Source of the DNA: Symsagittifera roscoffensis
Taxonomy: Eukaryota; Xenacoelomorpha; Acoela; Convolutidae
NCBI RefSeq assembly: GCF_963678635.1
Contig: NC_087071.1
Coordinates: forward strand, 2,346,537-2,410,536
Reading direction: 5' to 3'
Length of the DNA: 64,000 bases
Positions 12,940 through 22,970 of this stretch are shown in pieces. How positions within the stretch are numbered: the stretch's first letter is position 1; the number at the start of each line of letters is the position of its first letter. The notes beneath the pieces are model-generated. The model was not told where the DNA came from, ran no database searches, and was given only the letters and a program-made list of their open reading frames with translations. The position numbers and the translations under genes are program-made.

Positions 12940-14240
12940 TCTTCAGACCACTAATTCTAAGTGAACACGTTATCACATACTCAGATGTTTTCATACAATT
13001 ACAAACAAAACAGGAATCGTTCAAAGTTATGAATAAATATCATCAAAATTTGTTTTATGAAAAGATGAAAGCAGCCCCAGATAAACATTGTTTTTTTCCC
13101 ATCTTTATGAAATTTTTCGGACATCATTAAAGAAAAACCAGCGACACCCTTAAATTTGAGAATGGATGTGTTGTTCTTAAACTTCAACCACCACCTAACA
13201 GAGAGAAAACACATGAAAACTTGCGATGTTCAGTTTTTCAAGCAAACATGTTTCTAAAATGCATTTATATCTTAGAATATATTACAACATAGTACGTATA
13301 CAAAACAAGTTTGAATCGACACTAGAACATCAAGAAAACTTTTTGATGAAATTACTCAGCAAAGAATTATCAAAGCTATCTCACGTTCAAGTCAACCGTT
13401 TTATGCAATTTGGGACGCATCCACGTTTGGAATTGGTGCAGCACTTTTACAATAACCTCAAGTCACTAATAAAAATAACTTAACAAATGAATATCAACAA
13501 ACTCAAGACGTTTAACACAAGTAGAACTAAGAATCTCTACACTTATGAGAGAGTGTACAGCTGTATAGAATGTATACATTGACGGAACAGAATTGTTTTA
13601 ATTCTTGGATCAAAACATCCAGAAGTTTTACTTGCCGACAACTAGTCCATTATTTTTCTATTTTTCAATCTTATCTTAATTTTAGTTCTCATTTTATTCT
13701 AATAAATTTTCCAAAGTTATTCGTAGTTTGGACGGCAGATCAAAAATTTTGATTTACCAAACCCACTTAGTAGAATTACACCACCAGAACTGCTAGCACA
13801 AAAAAGTGTTCCAAAAATCGCAAAAATAAATTCTCGCTGAAGACGAAGCATCATCATGATTAGAATGAAATACCGAAGTCAAGATTGACTCTCATAACAA
13901 TCAGATCAATCACCTAGAACATTTTGAATTTTTTTAAGATTGCAAAAATAATCCTTACAATGTTGACGCCTCAGGAAAAGACACATTTAAAATTATACCA
14001 TATTCTTTTTAGACAAAAAAATAAACAATTAAAAACACGTTAACGAATCCCACAATGAAATAAATCGTTTCCACTATAGGAAAAGGAAGAATTGATAGAT
14101 ACAATCAACTTAGCAGGACCGTTAAACCAAACCTAAAACATAGTAAAGAGAAAATAATTGACTCAAAAAACTCAATAGATATAATACCTTTATCATAACA
14201 ACAAGTTCAAGTTATCTTCTTGCCATGCACAGTTAACCTG
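12940..14240 (+). pseudogene. Broken Ty3/gypsy pol: RT thumb, RNase H, tether
   Basis: Order of blocks: an RT thumb-like segment at about 13,030-13,225 (frame containing FYEKMKAAPDKHCFF); a continuation at 13,226-13,360; then the RNase H start at 13,386-13,451 reading FYAIWDASTFGIGAALLQ, where the Asp at about 13,413 is the first RNase H catalytic acid; then an out-of-frame stretch to about 13,740. A tether/connection ends with NPLSRITPPELLAQK at about 13,759-13,806. The RT fingers and palm, including the YxDD box, are missing: the sequence jumps from the linker to the thumb near 12,930. Several stops and frameshifts follow. It is dead, but it firmly identifies the block as Ty3/gypsy. The end near 14,240 is uncertain. 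Confidence 0.7.
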
Positions 14241-14249
14241 ATAACAGAT

Positions 14250-14757
14250 CTACTGAAGAAGCGTTTTTCAAGCGTGGAGCCCAAAATTTATAGACTCATT
14301 TTTTCCTGGCATGGAACAATAATTTTCTAACTGGTGTTCACTGGAGTTTTTTCTTGTTCGAATTTTTGGTTTGTGGTAAAGGTTTGTCAAATTGCACTAG
14401 TCTTTGTCTCATTGTTATGACAGTGAGTTTTTTTCAGCACATAATTTGAGTTTTTTTCTTCTTTTCTCCAAACTTACATATGCATCGTTTTTTAGGGTTT
14501 AACGAGAAAGTTTTTTATTCGAAGCACAATTATTTTTTCATCTTAGTATAATTTGCCAGCATGCCAGTTTTTGTACAAGGTACTATGAAAAAAATACCAG
14601 TAAGTTTTTGCGGTCGGCGTTCTAGCCGAAAATTGAAAGCTGAGTTACTTTTAGCAGACCATTCGCACTGACAATCTTGAGACTGAAATTGATTTATATC
14701 CATTGATTTGCTGATAATATACTGTATAAAACAAGATTTACAGTAGCCCATTGAGAT
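14250..14757 (-). pseudogene. Possible middle part of a Tc1-like transposase
   Basis: Read on the minus strand, 14,751-14,530 is open for 73 codons. In overlapping frames it shows SLKIVSANGLL, then RLERRPQK, then KNWHAGKLY followed by DEK. This is the order expected between the helix-turn-helix region and the first catalytic Asp of a Tc1 transposase (a W followed a few residues later by DE). The frame is broken by one stop and at least one shift, and sequence further left is not recognisable. It would correspond to the part missing from the split Tc1 at 19,054-21,235. Moderate to low certainty. Confidence 0.35.
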
Positions 14758-14990
14758 ATGTAAGTCGGTTTAGAATGGATTAAGTGATTTTTTAAAGCCA
14801 AAAAATAATCATTTTTTGGCAAAAAATTTGAATAAATGGATTTTCACAAGGTAGTGAAATTAGGGTTGTAATAGATTTTGTGGTCGATCAAAAAATTGTT
14901 CTTTTATTCAAATATCTCGTGATTTTGTGGTCGCAGAGTAGAATAATCGATTATATGGAGAATAAAATCAATTAAAAAACTTTAGTTTTA
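14758..14990. other. AT-rich spacer with TAATCG/GGATTA motifs
   Basis: No coding region. It contains AGAATGGATTAAG (about 14,772) and ATAATCGATTATATGG (about 14,942), the same motif family that dominates the following tandem units. It is probably a decayed piece of the CCCGCA-ended element. Confidence 0.45.
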
Positions 14991-15027
14991 TGTTGATTAT
15001 ATTGGAATTCTAATAGATTATAATAGA

Positions 15028-16008
15028 TTCCCGCACCGAGCGATCATGGATCATAATCGATTATATTTTCATAACATGGTCCGCAATAAAATGACAAAAT
15101 AATCGATTATAATCCATTAAAAATGGATTAAAACCCTAATATTTTTTTGCAATATAATCCATTATAATCGATTTTAATCGGTTATAATGGATTTTTTCGA
15201 GGGTTTGTTCATGAAATCTACAATTTATTCAAAATTATCTTATTTCCTTTTTAGTGCAGTTGCTACATATTACGTTTCATAAAATGTTACATTTCAGAGC
15301 AAAATTTCTATACTTTTTGGTCTCTGTTTTCAAATTCATCGCAGTTTAACACTTCATTTTACAGTTTTTAACCACAAACTCCCCCCGCCCCCCAGTTTAA
15401 ACACCCCCACCCTCAGTTAAGACCCCAGCTCACTAACCCCACCAAATTACCACCTTATCCCCCCCCCCCTCCGGTTTATTTACCCATCCCCCGGTTATGC
15501 CCCCCCCCCCAATCTACCCTACCCCATCATTTTTTGTAAAAAAAAGCTTGAGGGCCGAAGGGATGACGTTGAGGCATTCCCGCAAAATTTGCAATATTTT
15601 GCAAAAATAACCGAAATTAGTTTTTAAAATGAAATAATTGATGTTTTGGGTCCTAGATTTACTGCAATTTTTTTGCGATAGCAATAGTTTTTGTTGCGAT
15701 TGTATGGCAGTTTTATGGTGAATACATTTTACGTTATTGCAATTTTATGACAAAAACAATAGATTTTATAGCAGTTTTATGGCAATTTCAGGGCGAAAAA
15801 AATAGATTTTGTTGAGATTATGTGGAGATAAAAAACATTTTAGTGGAATTATAAGGCAGTAGAATCTTCATGAAAATAATCTATTTTCTTTCTATTGTAA
15901 TAGAAAATGTTGCTTAAATTGGTTACACATAATCGATTACAATGGCAACATTTCGGCAACATTTTCTCAATATAACCTATTTTTATCCGAGAAACTTCAG
16001 TGCGGGGA
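15028..16008. mobile_element. CCCGCA-ended, TAATCC-rich element, short form, copy 1
   Basis: The left end at 15,029 begins CCCGCACCGAGCGATCATGG and runs into ATAATCGATTATATT. The right end, read on the minus strand from about 16,006, begins CCCCGCACTGAAGTTTCTCG and runs into a GGATAA...GGTTATATT stretch. The two form an imperfect terminal inverted repeat of about 38 bp. Inside are clustered TAATCC/GGATTA and TAATCGATTA motifs (15,050-15,190), C-rich tracts (15,380-15,525) and a run of similar GCAATTTTATGGCA-type phrases (15,660-15,800). No transposase is visible, so it would be non-autonomous. The second copy is 17,728-18,702. Confidence 0.5.
15375..15525. other. C-rich tracts, G-quadruplex potential on the minus strand
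   Basis: Several runs of five to fourteen Cs separated by short AT-containing spacers (CCCCCCGCCCCCC, CCCCCCCCCCCC and others). The minus strand therefore has many G runs that could form quadruplexes. The run lengths differ in copy 2 (18,078-18,225), as expected from slippage. Confidence 0.7.
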
Positions 16009-16359
16009 GTGGTTAACTAGGCGGGGGTTGATCAAAATGGTTATGCGTTCGGTTTCTAACGGGGGTTTGGCCTATAGGAGGTTTAACAATGGGATGGGAG
16101 CCAAGGAAGTATTAAGGGTCGTAATGAAGGAAGTTTAAAAAATTTTATTTGAGAATCAGAAAAATTAGAATATGATAAATTCTGAAAAAAATCATAGTAA
16201 CAATTTATATTAACAATTTCACTAGCTAGTGTAAGTATCTTTTTTGCACTTTACTAATAAAACGTGCGTTCAATCAAAAGCAACTGTCAGTTTGGGCTCT
16301 TTTACTTTTTCTCTTACCTAAAAAACTTTGTTAATCAACATTTTGTTTAATTCTATTAT

Positions 16360-16830
16360 TACGCTGTGCGTCACATTTTTTCGTACCATCTTAATACATG
16401 TAATTTCATCAGTTCAAAGCAAAAGTGTGCTAAAACTTTTCGTACTATTTCAGAAATGTTCAAAAAAAATCATTAAGAAACTTTATTTCCATTTCCCGCA
16501 ACACATGATAAGAAACGACTATGCAACGATGAGGATAGAGTTTTAACATATTCAGAAAGATGCGAGTTCATGTGGTCTACGGCTTCAAAAACTCTTTGTT
16601 GCAGTTGCTGTTTGTTTTTCGGTTGCTGACTATCATAAACCCATGAACTCAACATACTCCACACGTTTTCTATAAAGTTGAGATCCGTGCTCCTGCTGGG
16701 CCAAGGTAGAACCTCAATTCCCATCTCCTCAAAAAAGTCCATTTTTTTTTGAAACAAGAATACTGCAATTGTCTTGTTGCAGAACGAAACCATCGGGGAG
16801 AGTGTCTCTCATTAAACGGACGGCAGTATT
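16360..16830 (-). pseudogene. Tc1-like transposase C-terminus with terminal repeat, copy 1
   Basis: Minus-strand frame 16,793-16,473 contains LPWPSRSTDLNFIENVW, the signature of the last catalytic acid (Glu in IENVW) of Tc1 transposases, followed by a typical C-terminal tail ending near VAGNGNKVS. Compared with copy 2, one extra T in the poly-T run at about 16,742-16,750 (nine versus eight) shifts the frame, so the QQDN box containing the second Asp lies out of frame. About 75 bp beyond the stop is the element end: TACGCTGTGCGTCACATTTT at 16,360, continuing into TTTTTCGTACCATCTTAATA. The N-terminal and middle parts are absent. Confidence 0.8.
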
Positions 16831-17159
16831 CGACTATAATGGATTAAAAATGCATTGTAAGCTTAATTTTTATCATATCAATAAATTTCATTTTAATCGA
16901 TTCTGATCAATTACAATGGATTAATATTTTTTTTGTTATTTATTCTAAAAATTGCGCCATATTTGCAGTACAAAATATTATAAATTTTTTTAGCTGTTTT
17001 TGGCTTGTTGCACGTGACATGATTTTAAAATAGGTATAAATTGATTCATAAAGTAGTTTTTTGGTTTTCAATTGTTTGGCTCACAATTTCCTATCATAAT
17101 TTTTTTGTCTTAATTTTTGTTGATCTTTTTTTTAATTTAGTTTTCACCCTCCAGAGCGT

Positions 17160-17480
17160 AATGTACTTCCCCTGTCGTGCCTCCAGCATAAGGCTTCCCT
17201 CCCACGTGTACCATCCCCCACAAGTTACTCACCCTTATCACACTCAAGTTCACACCCCCTATAGCCCTAACCCGGTTGTACCTCCTCGTTTATTTCCCTC
17301 ACTCCAATTCCGCCCGAGCATTTACTCCCTTCACTTTTAAGGGTTTGAGGGGGGTAGTGTAAGGTATTATTACATGGGGAACGGTATATGTGGATATAGG
17401 GAAAGGGAAATGTTGAAGTGAGGTGAGGGGTTGTAATTGGGTAAGTGTGGTGGGGGGGGGGGGGGGGGGGGGGGGGGTTA
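17160..17480. other. Pyrimidine-to-purine strand switch with a 26-G run
   Basis: The plus strand is C-rich from about 17,160 to 17,330. It switches sharply to G-rich (17,342-17,480) at a small hairpin, CCCTT at 17,325 pairing with AAGGG at 17,338. The block ends in an uninterrupted run of 26 Gs at 17,452-17,477. The open frames 17,041-17,340 (+) and 17,299-17,580 (-) are Pro/Thr/His-rich translations of this simple sequence and are not genes. Confidence 0.75.
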
Positions 17481-17727
17481 AACGTGAATCAATTTGGTGG
17501 TGTAGGGTGAAAGGTATAACCTGGGGTTGGTAAATATTGGGGCGGTGAAATAAAGGAGGGGGTGTGGTTGGGGTAAACATGACAGCGATAACATAGAGGT
17601 GAATGTGCCTTATACATCAAATTTAGTAACTTTGGATTGCGAGTAGGCATGAGTATGGCAGAAAATTTGTTGATTATATGTTGATTATATTGTTGATTAT
17701 ATTGGAATTCTAATAGATTATAATAGA

Positions 17728-18702
17728 TTCCCGCACCGAGCGATCATGGATCATAATCGATTATATTTTCATAATATGGTCCGCAATAAAATGACAAAAT
17801 AATCGATTATAATCCATTAAAAATGGATTAAAACCCTAATATTTTTTTGCAATATAATCCATTATAATCGATTTTAATCGGTTATAATGGATTTTTTCGA
17901 GGGTTTGTTCATGAAATCTACAATTTATTCAAAATTATCTTATTTCCTTTTTAGTGCAGTTGCTACATATTACGTTTCATAAAATGTTACATTTCAGAAC
18001 AAAATTTCTATACTTTTTGGTCTCTGTTTTTAAATTCATCGCAGTTTAACACTTCATTTTACAGTTTTCAACCACAAACTCCCCCCGCCCCCCAGTTTAA
18101 ACACCCCCACCCTCAGTTAAGACCCCAGCTCACTAACCCCACCAAATTACCACCTTATCCCCCCCCGGTTTATTTACCCATCCCCCGGTTATGCCCCCCC
18201 CCCCAATCTACCCTACCCCATCATTTTTTGCAAAAAAAGGTTGAGGGCCGAAGGGATGACGTTGAGGCATTCCCGCAAAATTTGCAATATTTTGCAAAAA
18301 TAACCGAAATTAGTTTTTAAAATGAAATAATTGATGTTTTGGGTCCTAGATTTTACTGCAATTTTTTTGCGATAGCAATAGTTTTTGTTGGGATTGTATG
18401 GCAGTTTTATGGTGAATACATTAGATTTTATTGCAATTTTATGACAAAAACAATAGATTTTATAGCAGTTTTATGGCAATTTCAGGGCGAAAAAAATAGA
18501 TTTTGTTGAGATTATGTGGAGATAAAAAACATTTTAGTGGAATTATAAGGCAGTAGAATCTTCATGAAAATAATCTATTTTCTTTCTATTGTAATAGAAA
18601 ATGTTGCTTAAATTGGTTACACATAATCGATTACAATGGCAACATTTCGGCAACATTTTCTCAATATAACCTATTTTTATCCGAGAAACTTCAGTGCGGG
18701 GA
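17728..18702. mobile_element. CCCGCA-ended, TAATCC-rich element, short form, copy 2
   Basis: Tandem copy of 15,028-16,008 with the same inverted ends (CCCGCACCGAGCGATCATGG at 17,729; the reverse-oriented end at about 18,701). Differences include shorter C runs and CATTAGATTTTATTGC at about 18,419 where copy 1 has CATTTTACGTTATTGC. It carries no independent insertion signature; it was copied as part of the 2.7-kb unit. Confidence 0.5.
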
Positions 18703-19166
18703 GTGGTTAACTAGGCGGGGGTTGATCAAAATGGTTATGCGTTCGGTTTCTAACGGGGGTTTGGCCTATAGGAGGTTTAACAATGGGATGGGAGCCAAGG
18801 AAGTATTAAGGGTCGTAATGAAGGAAGTTTAAAAAATTTTATTTGAGAAACAGAAAAATTAGAATATGATAAATTCTGAAAAAAATCATAGTAACAATTT
18901 ATATTAACAATTTCACTAGCTAGTGTAAGTATCTTTTTTGCACTTTACTAATAAAACGTGCGTTCAATCAAAAGCAACTGTCAGTTTGGGCTCTTTTACT
19001 TTTTCTCTTACCTAAAAAACTTTGTTAATCAACATTTTGTTTAATTCTATTATTACGCTGTGCGTCACATTTTTTCGTACCATCTTAATACATGTAATTT
19101 CATCAGTTCAAAGCAAAAGTGTGCTAAAACTTTTCGTACTATTTCAGAAATGTTCAAAAAAAATCA

Positions 19167-19505
19167 TTAAGAAACTTTATTTCCATTTCCCGCAACACAT
19201 GATAAGAAACGACTATGCAACGATGAGGATAGAGTTTTAACATATTCAGAAAGATGCGAGTTCATGTGGTCTACGGCTTCAAAAACTCTTTGTTGCAGTT
19301 GCTGTTTGTTTTTCGGTTGCTGACTATCATAAACCCATGAACTCAATATACTCCACACGTTTTCTATAAAGTTGAGATCCGTGCTCCTGCTGGGCCAAGG
19401 TAGAACCTCAATTCCCATCTCCTCAAAAAAGTCCATTTTTTTTGAAACAAGAATACTGCAATTGTCTTGTTGCAGAACGAAACCACCGGGGAGAGTGTCT
19501 CTCAT
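19167..19505 (-). pseudogene. Tc1-like transposase C-terminal part, copy 2
   Basis: Open for 112 codons. It contains GGFVLQQDNCSILVSKK (second catalytic Asp in QQDN) and LPWPSRSTDLNFIENVW (catalytic Glu in IENVW). I count 33 residues between that Asp and Glu, where Tc1 family members usually have 34; the usual His-Thr after the QQDN box is also changed (CSILVS), so a one-residue deletion in a dead copy is likely. The first catalytic Asp is not in this piece. Upstream the coding similarity stops at about 19,520, where TAATGGGTTA-type sequence of the inserted element begins. Confidence 0.85.
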
Positions 19506-19524
19506 TAAACGGACGGCAGTGTTC

Positions 19525-20553
19525 GACTATAATGGGTTAAAAATGCATTGTAAGCTTAATTTTTATCATATCAATAAATTTCATTTTAACCGATTCTGAT
19601 CAATTACAATGAATTCATATATTTTTTTGTTATTTATTCTAAAAATTGCGCCATAATTACAGTTCAAAATATAAATTTTTTTAGCTGTTTTTGGCTTGTT
19701 GCACGTGACACGATTTTAAAATAGGTATAAATTGATTCATAAAGTAGTTTTTTGGTTTTCAATTGTTTGGCTCACAATTTCCTATCATAATTTTTTTGTC
19801 TTAATTTTTGTTGATCTTTTTTTAATTTAGTTTTCACCCTCCAGAGTGTAATATACTTCCCCTGTCGTCCCTCCAGCATAAGGCTTCATCCCACGTGTAC
19901 CACCCCCCACAAATTACTCACCCTTATCACACTCAAGTTCACACCCCCTATAGCCCTAACCCGGTTGTACCTCCTCGTTTATTTCCCTCACTCCAAATCC
20001 GCCCGTGCATTTACTCCCTTCACTTTTAAGGGTTTGAGGGGGGTAGTGTAAGGTATTATTACATGGGGAACGGTATATGTGGATATAGGGAAAGGGAAAT
20101 GTTGAAGTGAGGGGAGGGGTTGTAATTGGGTAAGTGTGGTGGGGGGGGGGGGGGGGGTTAAACGTGAGTCAATTTGGTGGTGTTGGGTGAAAGGTATAAC
20201 CTGGGGTTGGTAAATATTGGGGCGGTGAAATAACGGAGGGGGTGTGGTTGGGGTAAACATGACAGCGATAACATAGAGGTGAATGTGCCTTATACATCAA
20301 ATTTAGTAACTTTGGATTGCGAGTAGGCATGAGTATGGCAGAAAATATGCCTTTGCAAAAAATGTACAGATTGTAAACCATTTTAATGATTTAGAATGGA
20401 TTAATATGGTTTATAATCATTATAATGGATTAAGGTTTTATGGAAATAATCGATTTTAGTTACAAAACAAATGATTTTGCGATCAAATTTCTAACAACAA
20501 TGGATTATTGTGACATTTAATTAATATTTATCCATGAAACTCCGCTGCGGGAA
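19525..20553. mobile_element. CCCGCA-ended element inserted in the Tc1 transposase
   Basis: The right end, read on the minus strand from about 20,551, is CCCGCAGCGGAGTTTCATGG followed by ATAAATATTAATT. A matching left-type end, GCACCGGAGTTTCAAGG, occurs at 22,971 in a separate fragment that then shares about 290 bp with 19,530-19,830. The family can thus be recognised as: end, ACTATAATGG-motif region, GCACGTGACA-containing segment, pyrimidine/purine switch, G run (17 Gs at 20,141-20,157), then the other end. Here the left end is lost. It separates the two halves of the Tc1 transposase and has replaced its middle. No protein motif was found in it. Confidence 0.55.
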
Positions 20554-20720
20554 TCTGTAAAAAATTTTCTTCTGAATTTATACATAATTAGTAGATACTC
20601 TGTACATATCCTATTTTGATCTGTATATAGTAACCTTGAGATAGATTTGTGTTATTTTATTGTAAAAATGCGTTATAACTAATTTTTAAAACTATAAAAT
20701 CGAAATATCACTATATTAAG

Positions 20721-21095
20721 TTAAAACAATCTGAGTTCTGTATAAATTTTTCTAGATAATTGTTTGTTATTCATCTGTGTCATTGCGGGAAGTCGCTTTA
20801 AAAAAACAGCAACCGAACCGTTCTTGTGCTGATTTTGAGGGCTGTCTCCCTCAGGGTTTTTGAGGCTGTCTTTCTTTGCGTTTTTTTCAGTAGAGCAATG
20901 CATCGTTTTATACACAATTTTTATTTGAAGCTCTCGATTTGCTTTCACTCTTGAGTAGTCATTGTTGATCATATACTGCACTGTTAATCTTAGTAAATTC
21001 AGTTTTTGGCTGATTCGGCGATATGAAAACCATTTGCATGATTTTCTTTCGCTAGCTGAACAAAAACTGAACAAACTGAGCTCGCCTGATTGCAT
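20721..21095 (-). pseudogene. Tc1-like transposase N-terminal part
   Basis: Open for 124 codons. Near residues 1-45 it reads like the paired helix-turn-helix DNA-binding domain of Tc1 transposases (GELSLFSF..., then SYRRISQKLN and TVQYMINNDYSRVK). It then shows a region containing a 25-residue translation of a 77-bp sequence also found in the gypsy dimer (20,841-20,917), then TQMNNKQLSRKIYTELRLF, the usual start of the second helix-turn-helix. Similarity stops there. The ATG lies about 100 bp inside the right terminal repeat, a normal Tc1 spacing. The catalytic domain is elsewhere, so this is non-functional. Confidence 0.65.
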
Positions 21096-21239
21096 GTGAA
21101 TAGAACCACTTGCGCGCAGTTCGTGACCTTTTTCAACAAAAACCTAGAGGTACGAAAAAATATGGCCAACTTTTGTCTTTGAACAAGTGTTTACCATGTA
21201 TTAAGATGGTACGAAAAATTATGACGCGGAGTGTATGAA

Positions 21240-22970
21240 AATGAGCATTAGAACTAAAAAGTTTATGGCAAACATATTTGGTTTTCTTAATCAACCTTTG
21301 TAAAACCACTCGTTACACCACAAATTTATGCTCGAGTGAGGAAGGGGGAATGAGCCTCAGTTTGTGAAAACATAACACTTGAGTTGAAATTTTCAGACAT
21401 TAAAAAATATGAATAATCAATTATTATTGAATAAAATGGAATATATTAATTTGTCAAAAAAAGTAGTATAATTCATTTCAGTCGATCATCAAAAAATTGT
21501 TTTTGTTAGTTTTGTAGAACGACCAAAACCTAGTATAATCGACTAATATCCATGAAAGTTAGACCATGAAATTGATTGTATTGTCCTGAAAATCGAAAAC
21601 TACCAAAAAGAGAAAATCCATTTAATAATTTTGGATTAGAACAAATTTTAATCCCTATATTTTCAAATAAAGTTATTGATAAAATTGCGACAGCTGCGTT
21701 TTCGCGACGTACTCGAAATTTACTCGTCCAATTTTATAGCGCCCGTTTAATGCCCGTTCAAGGGGGTTCGGGTGAACGTGACATGTAGGGGGGAGAAGAG
21801 TGTAATTTGCTGGAGGAACGACAAGGTACGTAAATTGAATGAGTGAGATTAAATAAAGACCTGCAGAAAAGGCGAAACTAAAACAATAGAGTTTTTTATA
21901 AAAATTATAAAACCAATATGTAAAAAAGAGGAAAAAAAACCGATTGGATTTGATTTAAATCACTTTTATTGTTAATAAAATCCGTCTAAAAATTTTAAGT
22001 AAATCCACTTAAGTAAAACTAAGAAATATATCGATTTAGACTCGATCGAATTTTATTGATTTTAAACCAAACTAAATAATTTTTTAGTTAATTTAAATCT
22101 TTTCTCTGGTACATGTGCTACTTTTTATGTATTAACTTGATTTCAATCCTTTTCTAATATCGGTGGGCAACATAACACGCATAATTATCTGGCAGGCGTA
22201 AAAACACCTTAAGACTCTAGTTGGTACGATTCTATCCCGGTTTGTCAACAGTGCTCTATAAACTTCAAAAACACAATAATCAAAGCTCGCTGCAAATAAT
22301 GATTCATGCAAAAATTAAAACTCGTCGCCGATTTCTGTTGCCACGTTTCAAGTTATTCTGACTTGTCAATTGATTTGAGTCTGCTAAACGATCGATCTGC
22401 TGAAAAACAAATCTCAATAGACAAAAATATACCGATTATATACAGAAAAAATTACAGAATAGCGGAATTATATAATCGATATATCTACAACCATTTTGCA
22501 AACTAATCGATTCTTTGAGATTAAAATAAACCAAATTTAAGGCCAAATTAATCAGCGTTTCCACGCTAAAGAACAGGCTCATAATTTGTATTCAATCAGT
22601 GTATAATCAGTATAAAACCTAAGTTAATGGCTGTCTTTTTTTTTCATAATTTCTAACAAAAAACTAAATTCTTGAGATTTTTTTCAGCAAAGTTCAATAT
22701 TTGAGAGATTTTTCAAAAATTTTGCAATCTTAGTGTTCACGCTGCACAAATTTTTGTGCGAAATTTCTTCATATATTTATTTTTTTCAAAATCAATCACG
22801 GGGTTAGTGGTTTTAATAGTTTTTTTCAGATCAAACATCAGCAAAAATTTGAACTGTAAAACTTTCATAATATGCATATTTCAATGAACTTCCATTATCT
22901 GATGGGCGATTACGTTGAGAACGTCAGTGTACAATCTGTATAGAAACTATATAAAAATATGTATTAAACT
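21240..22970. other. Spacer with decayed element pieces, no gene supported
   Basis: Open frames 21,576-21,788 and 22,306-22,506 have no recognisable motif. About 21,745-21,850 (GTAGGGGGGAGAAG, then CTGGAGGAACGACA) resembles, in inverted orientation, the pyrimidine-rich module at 17,155-17,230. About 21,533-21,560 (ATAATCGACTAATATCCATG) resembles a CCCGCA-element end without the CCCGCA. About 21,935-22,100 is rich in self-complementary TTTAAATC/GATTTAAA-type words and may be a small foldback element, but I could not define ends. Confidence 0.4.

Larger units (their letters stand above)
14991..17690. repeat. 2.7-kb tandem unit, copy 1
   Basis: TGTTGATTATATTGGAATTC occurs at 14,991 and again exactly 2,700 bp later at 17,691. 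Essentially every following line matches with rare differences. Order inside: CCCGCA-ended element (about 15,028-16,008) with C-rich tracts; a G-rich stretch (16,010-16,130); a Tc1 3' end (16,360-16,830); and the right half of another CCCGCA element with a pyrimidine-to-purine switch and a 26-G run. The unit ends GCAGAAAAT; the junction to copy 2 consists of TGTTGATTATA repeated three times. Confidence 0.92.
17691..20348. repeat. 2.7-kb tandem unit, copy 2
   Basis: Near-identical to 14,991-17,667. The offset shrinks to 2,694 bp in the middle because of homopolymer and small indels, for example C runs at about 18,165 and 18,200, and 17 instead of 26 Gs at 20,141. Identity ends after GCAGAAAAT at about 20,347. 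From there the sequence continues into the right end of the CCCGCA element and the Tc1 N-terminal half, so this copy retains the original right-hand context. Confidence 0.92.
19054..21235 (-). mobile_element. Tc1-like DNA transposon, ends intact, interrupted internally
   Basis: Two inverted ends bound this segment. The left end starts TACGCTGTGCGTCACATTTT at 19,054. The right end, read on the minus strand from 21,235, starts TACACTCCGCGTCATAATTT. Both continue into TTTTTCGTACCATCTTAATA and CATG, about 41 bp with only a handful of mismatches, and both begin with TA as expected of this superfamily. A second internal TTTTCGTAC copy lies about 60 bp inside each end (about 19,133 left; about 21,152 right), giving an IR/DR layout with two probable transposase-binding sites per end. 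The transposase is on the minus strand but split: N-terminal part 21,095-20,721, C-terminal part 19,505-19,167. The roughly 1.2 kb between them is another element. Confidence 0.8.

Noticed and set aside
15090-15200. TAATCC/GGATTA words as a telomere-like or CRISPR-like repeat
   Set aside because: Spacing is irregular, words are palindromic variants rather than a fixed unit, and there are no equal-length spacers.
15375-15525. C-rich tracts as an interstitial telomere
   Set aside because: No regular TTAGGG or TTAGGC-type periodicity; runs vary from five to fourteen Cs with unrelated spacers.
17041-17580. Overlapping Pro/Thr-rich open frames on both strands (also at 19,988-20,381)
   Set aside because: They are translations of C/G-rich simple sequence, change length with homopolymer slippage between the tandem copies, and have no motif.
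21935-22100. Self-complementary AT-rich stretch as a defined MITE
   Set aside because: TTTAAATC-type words pair in many ways, and no matching terminal repeats or target duplication could be fixed.
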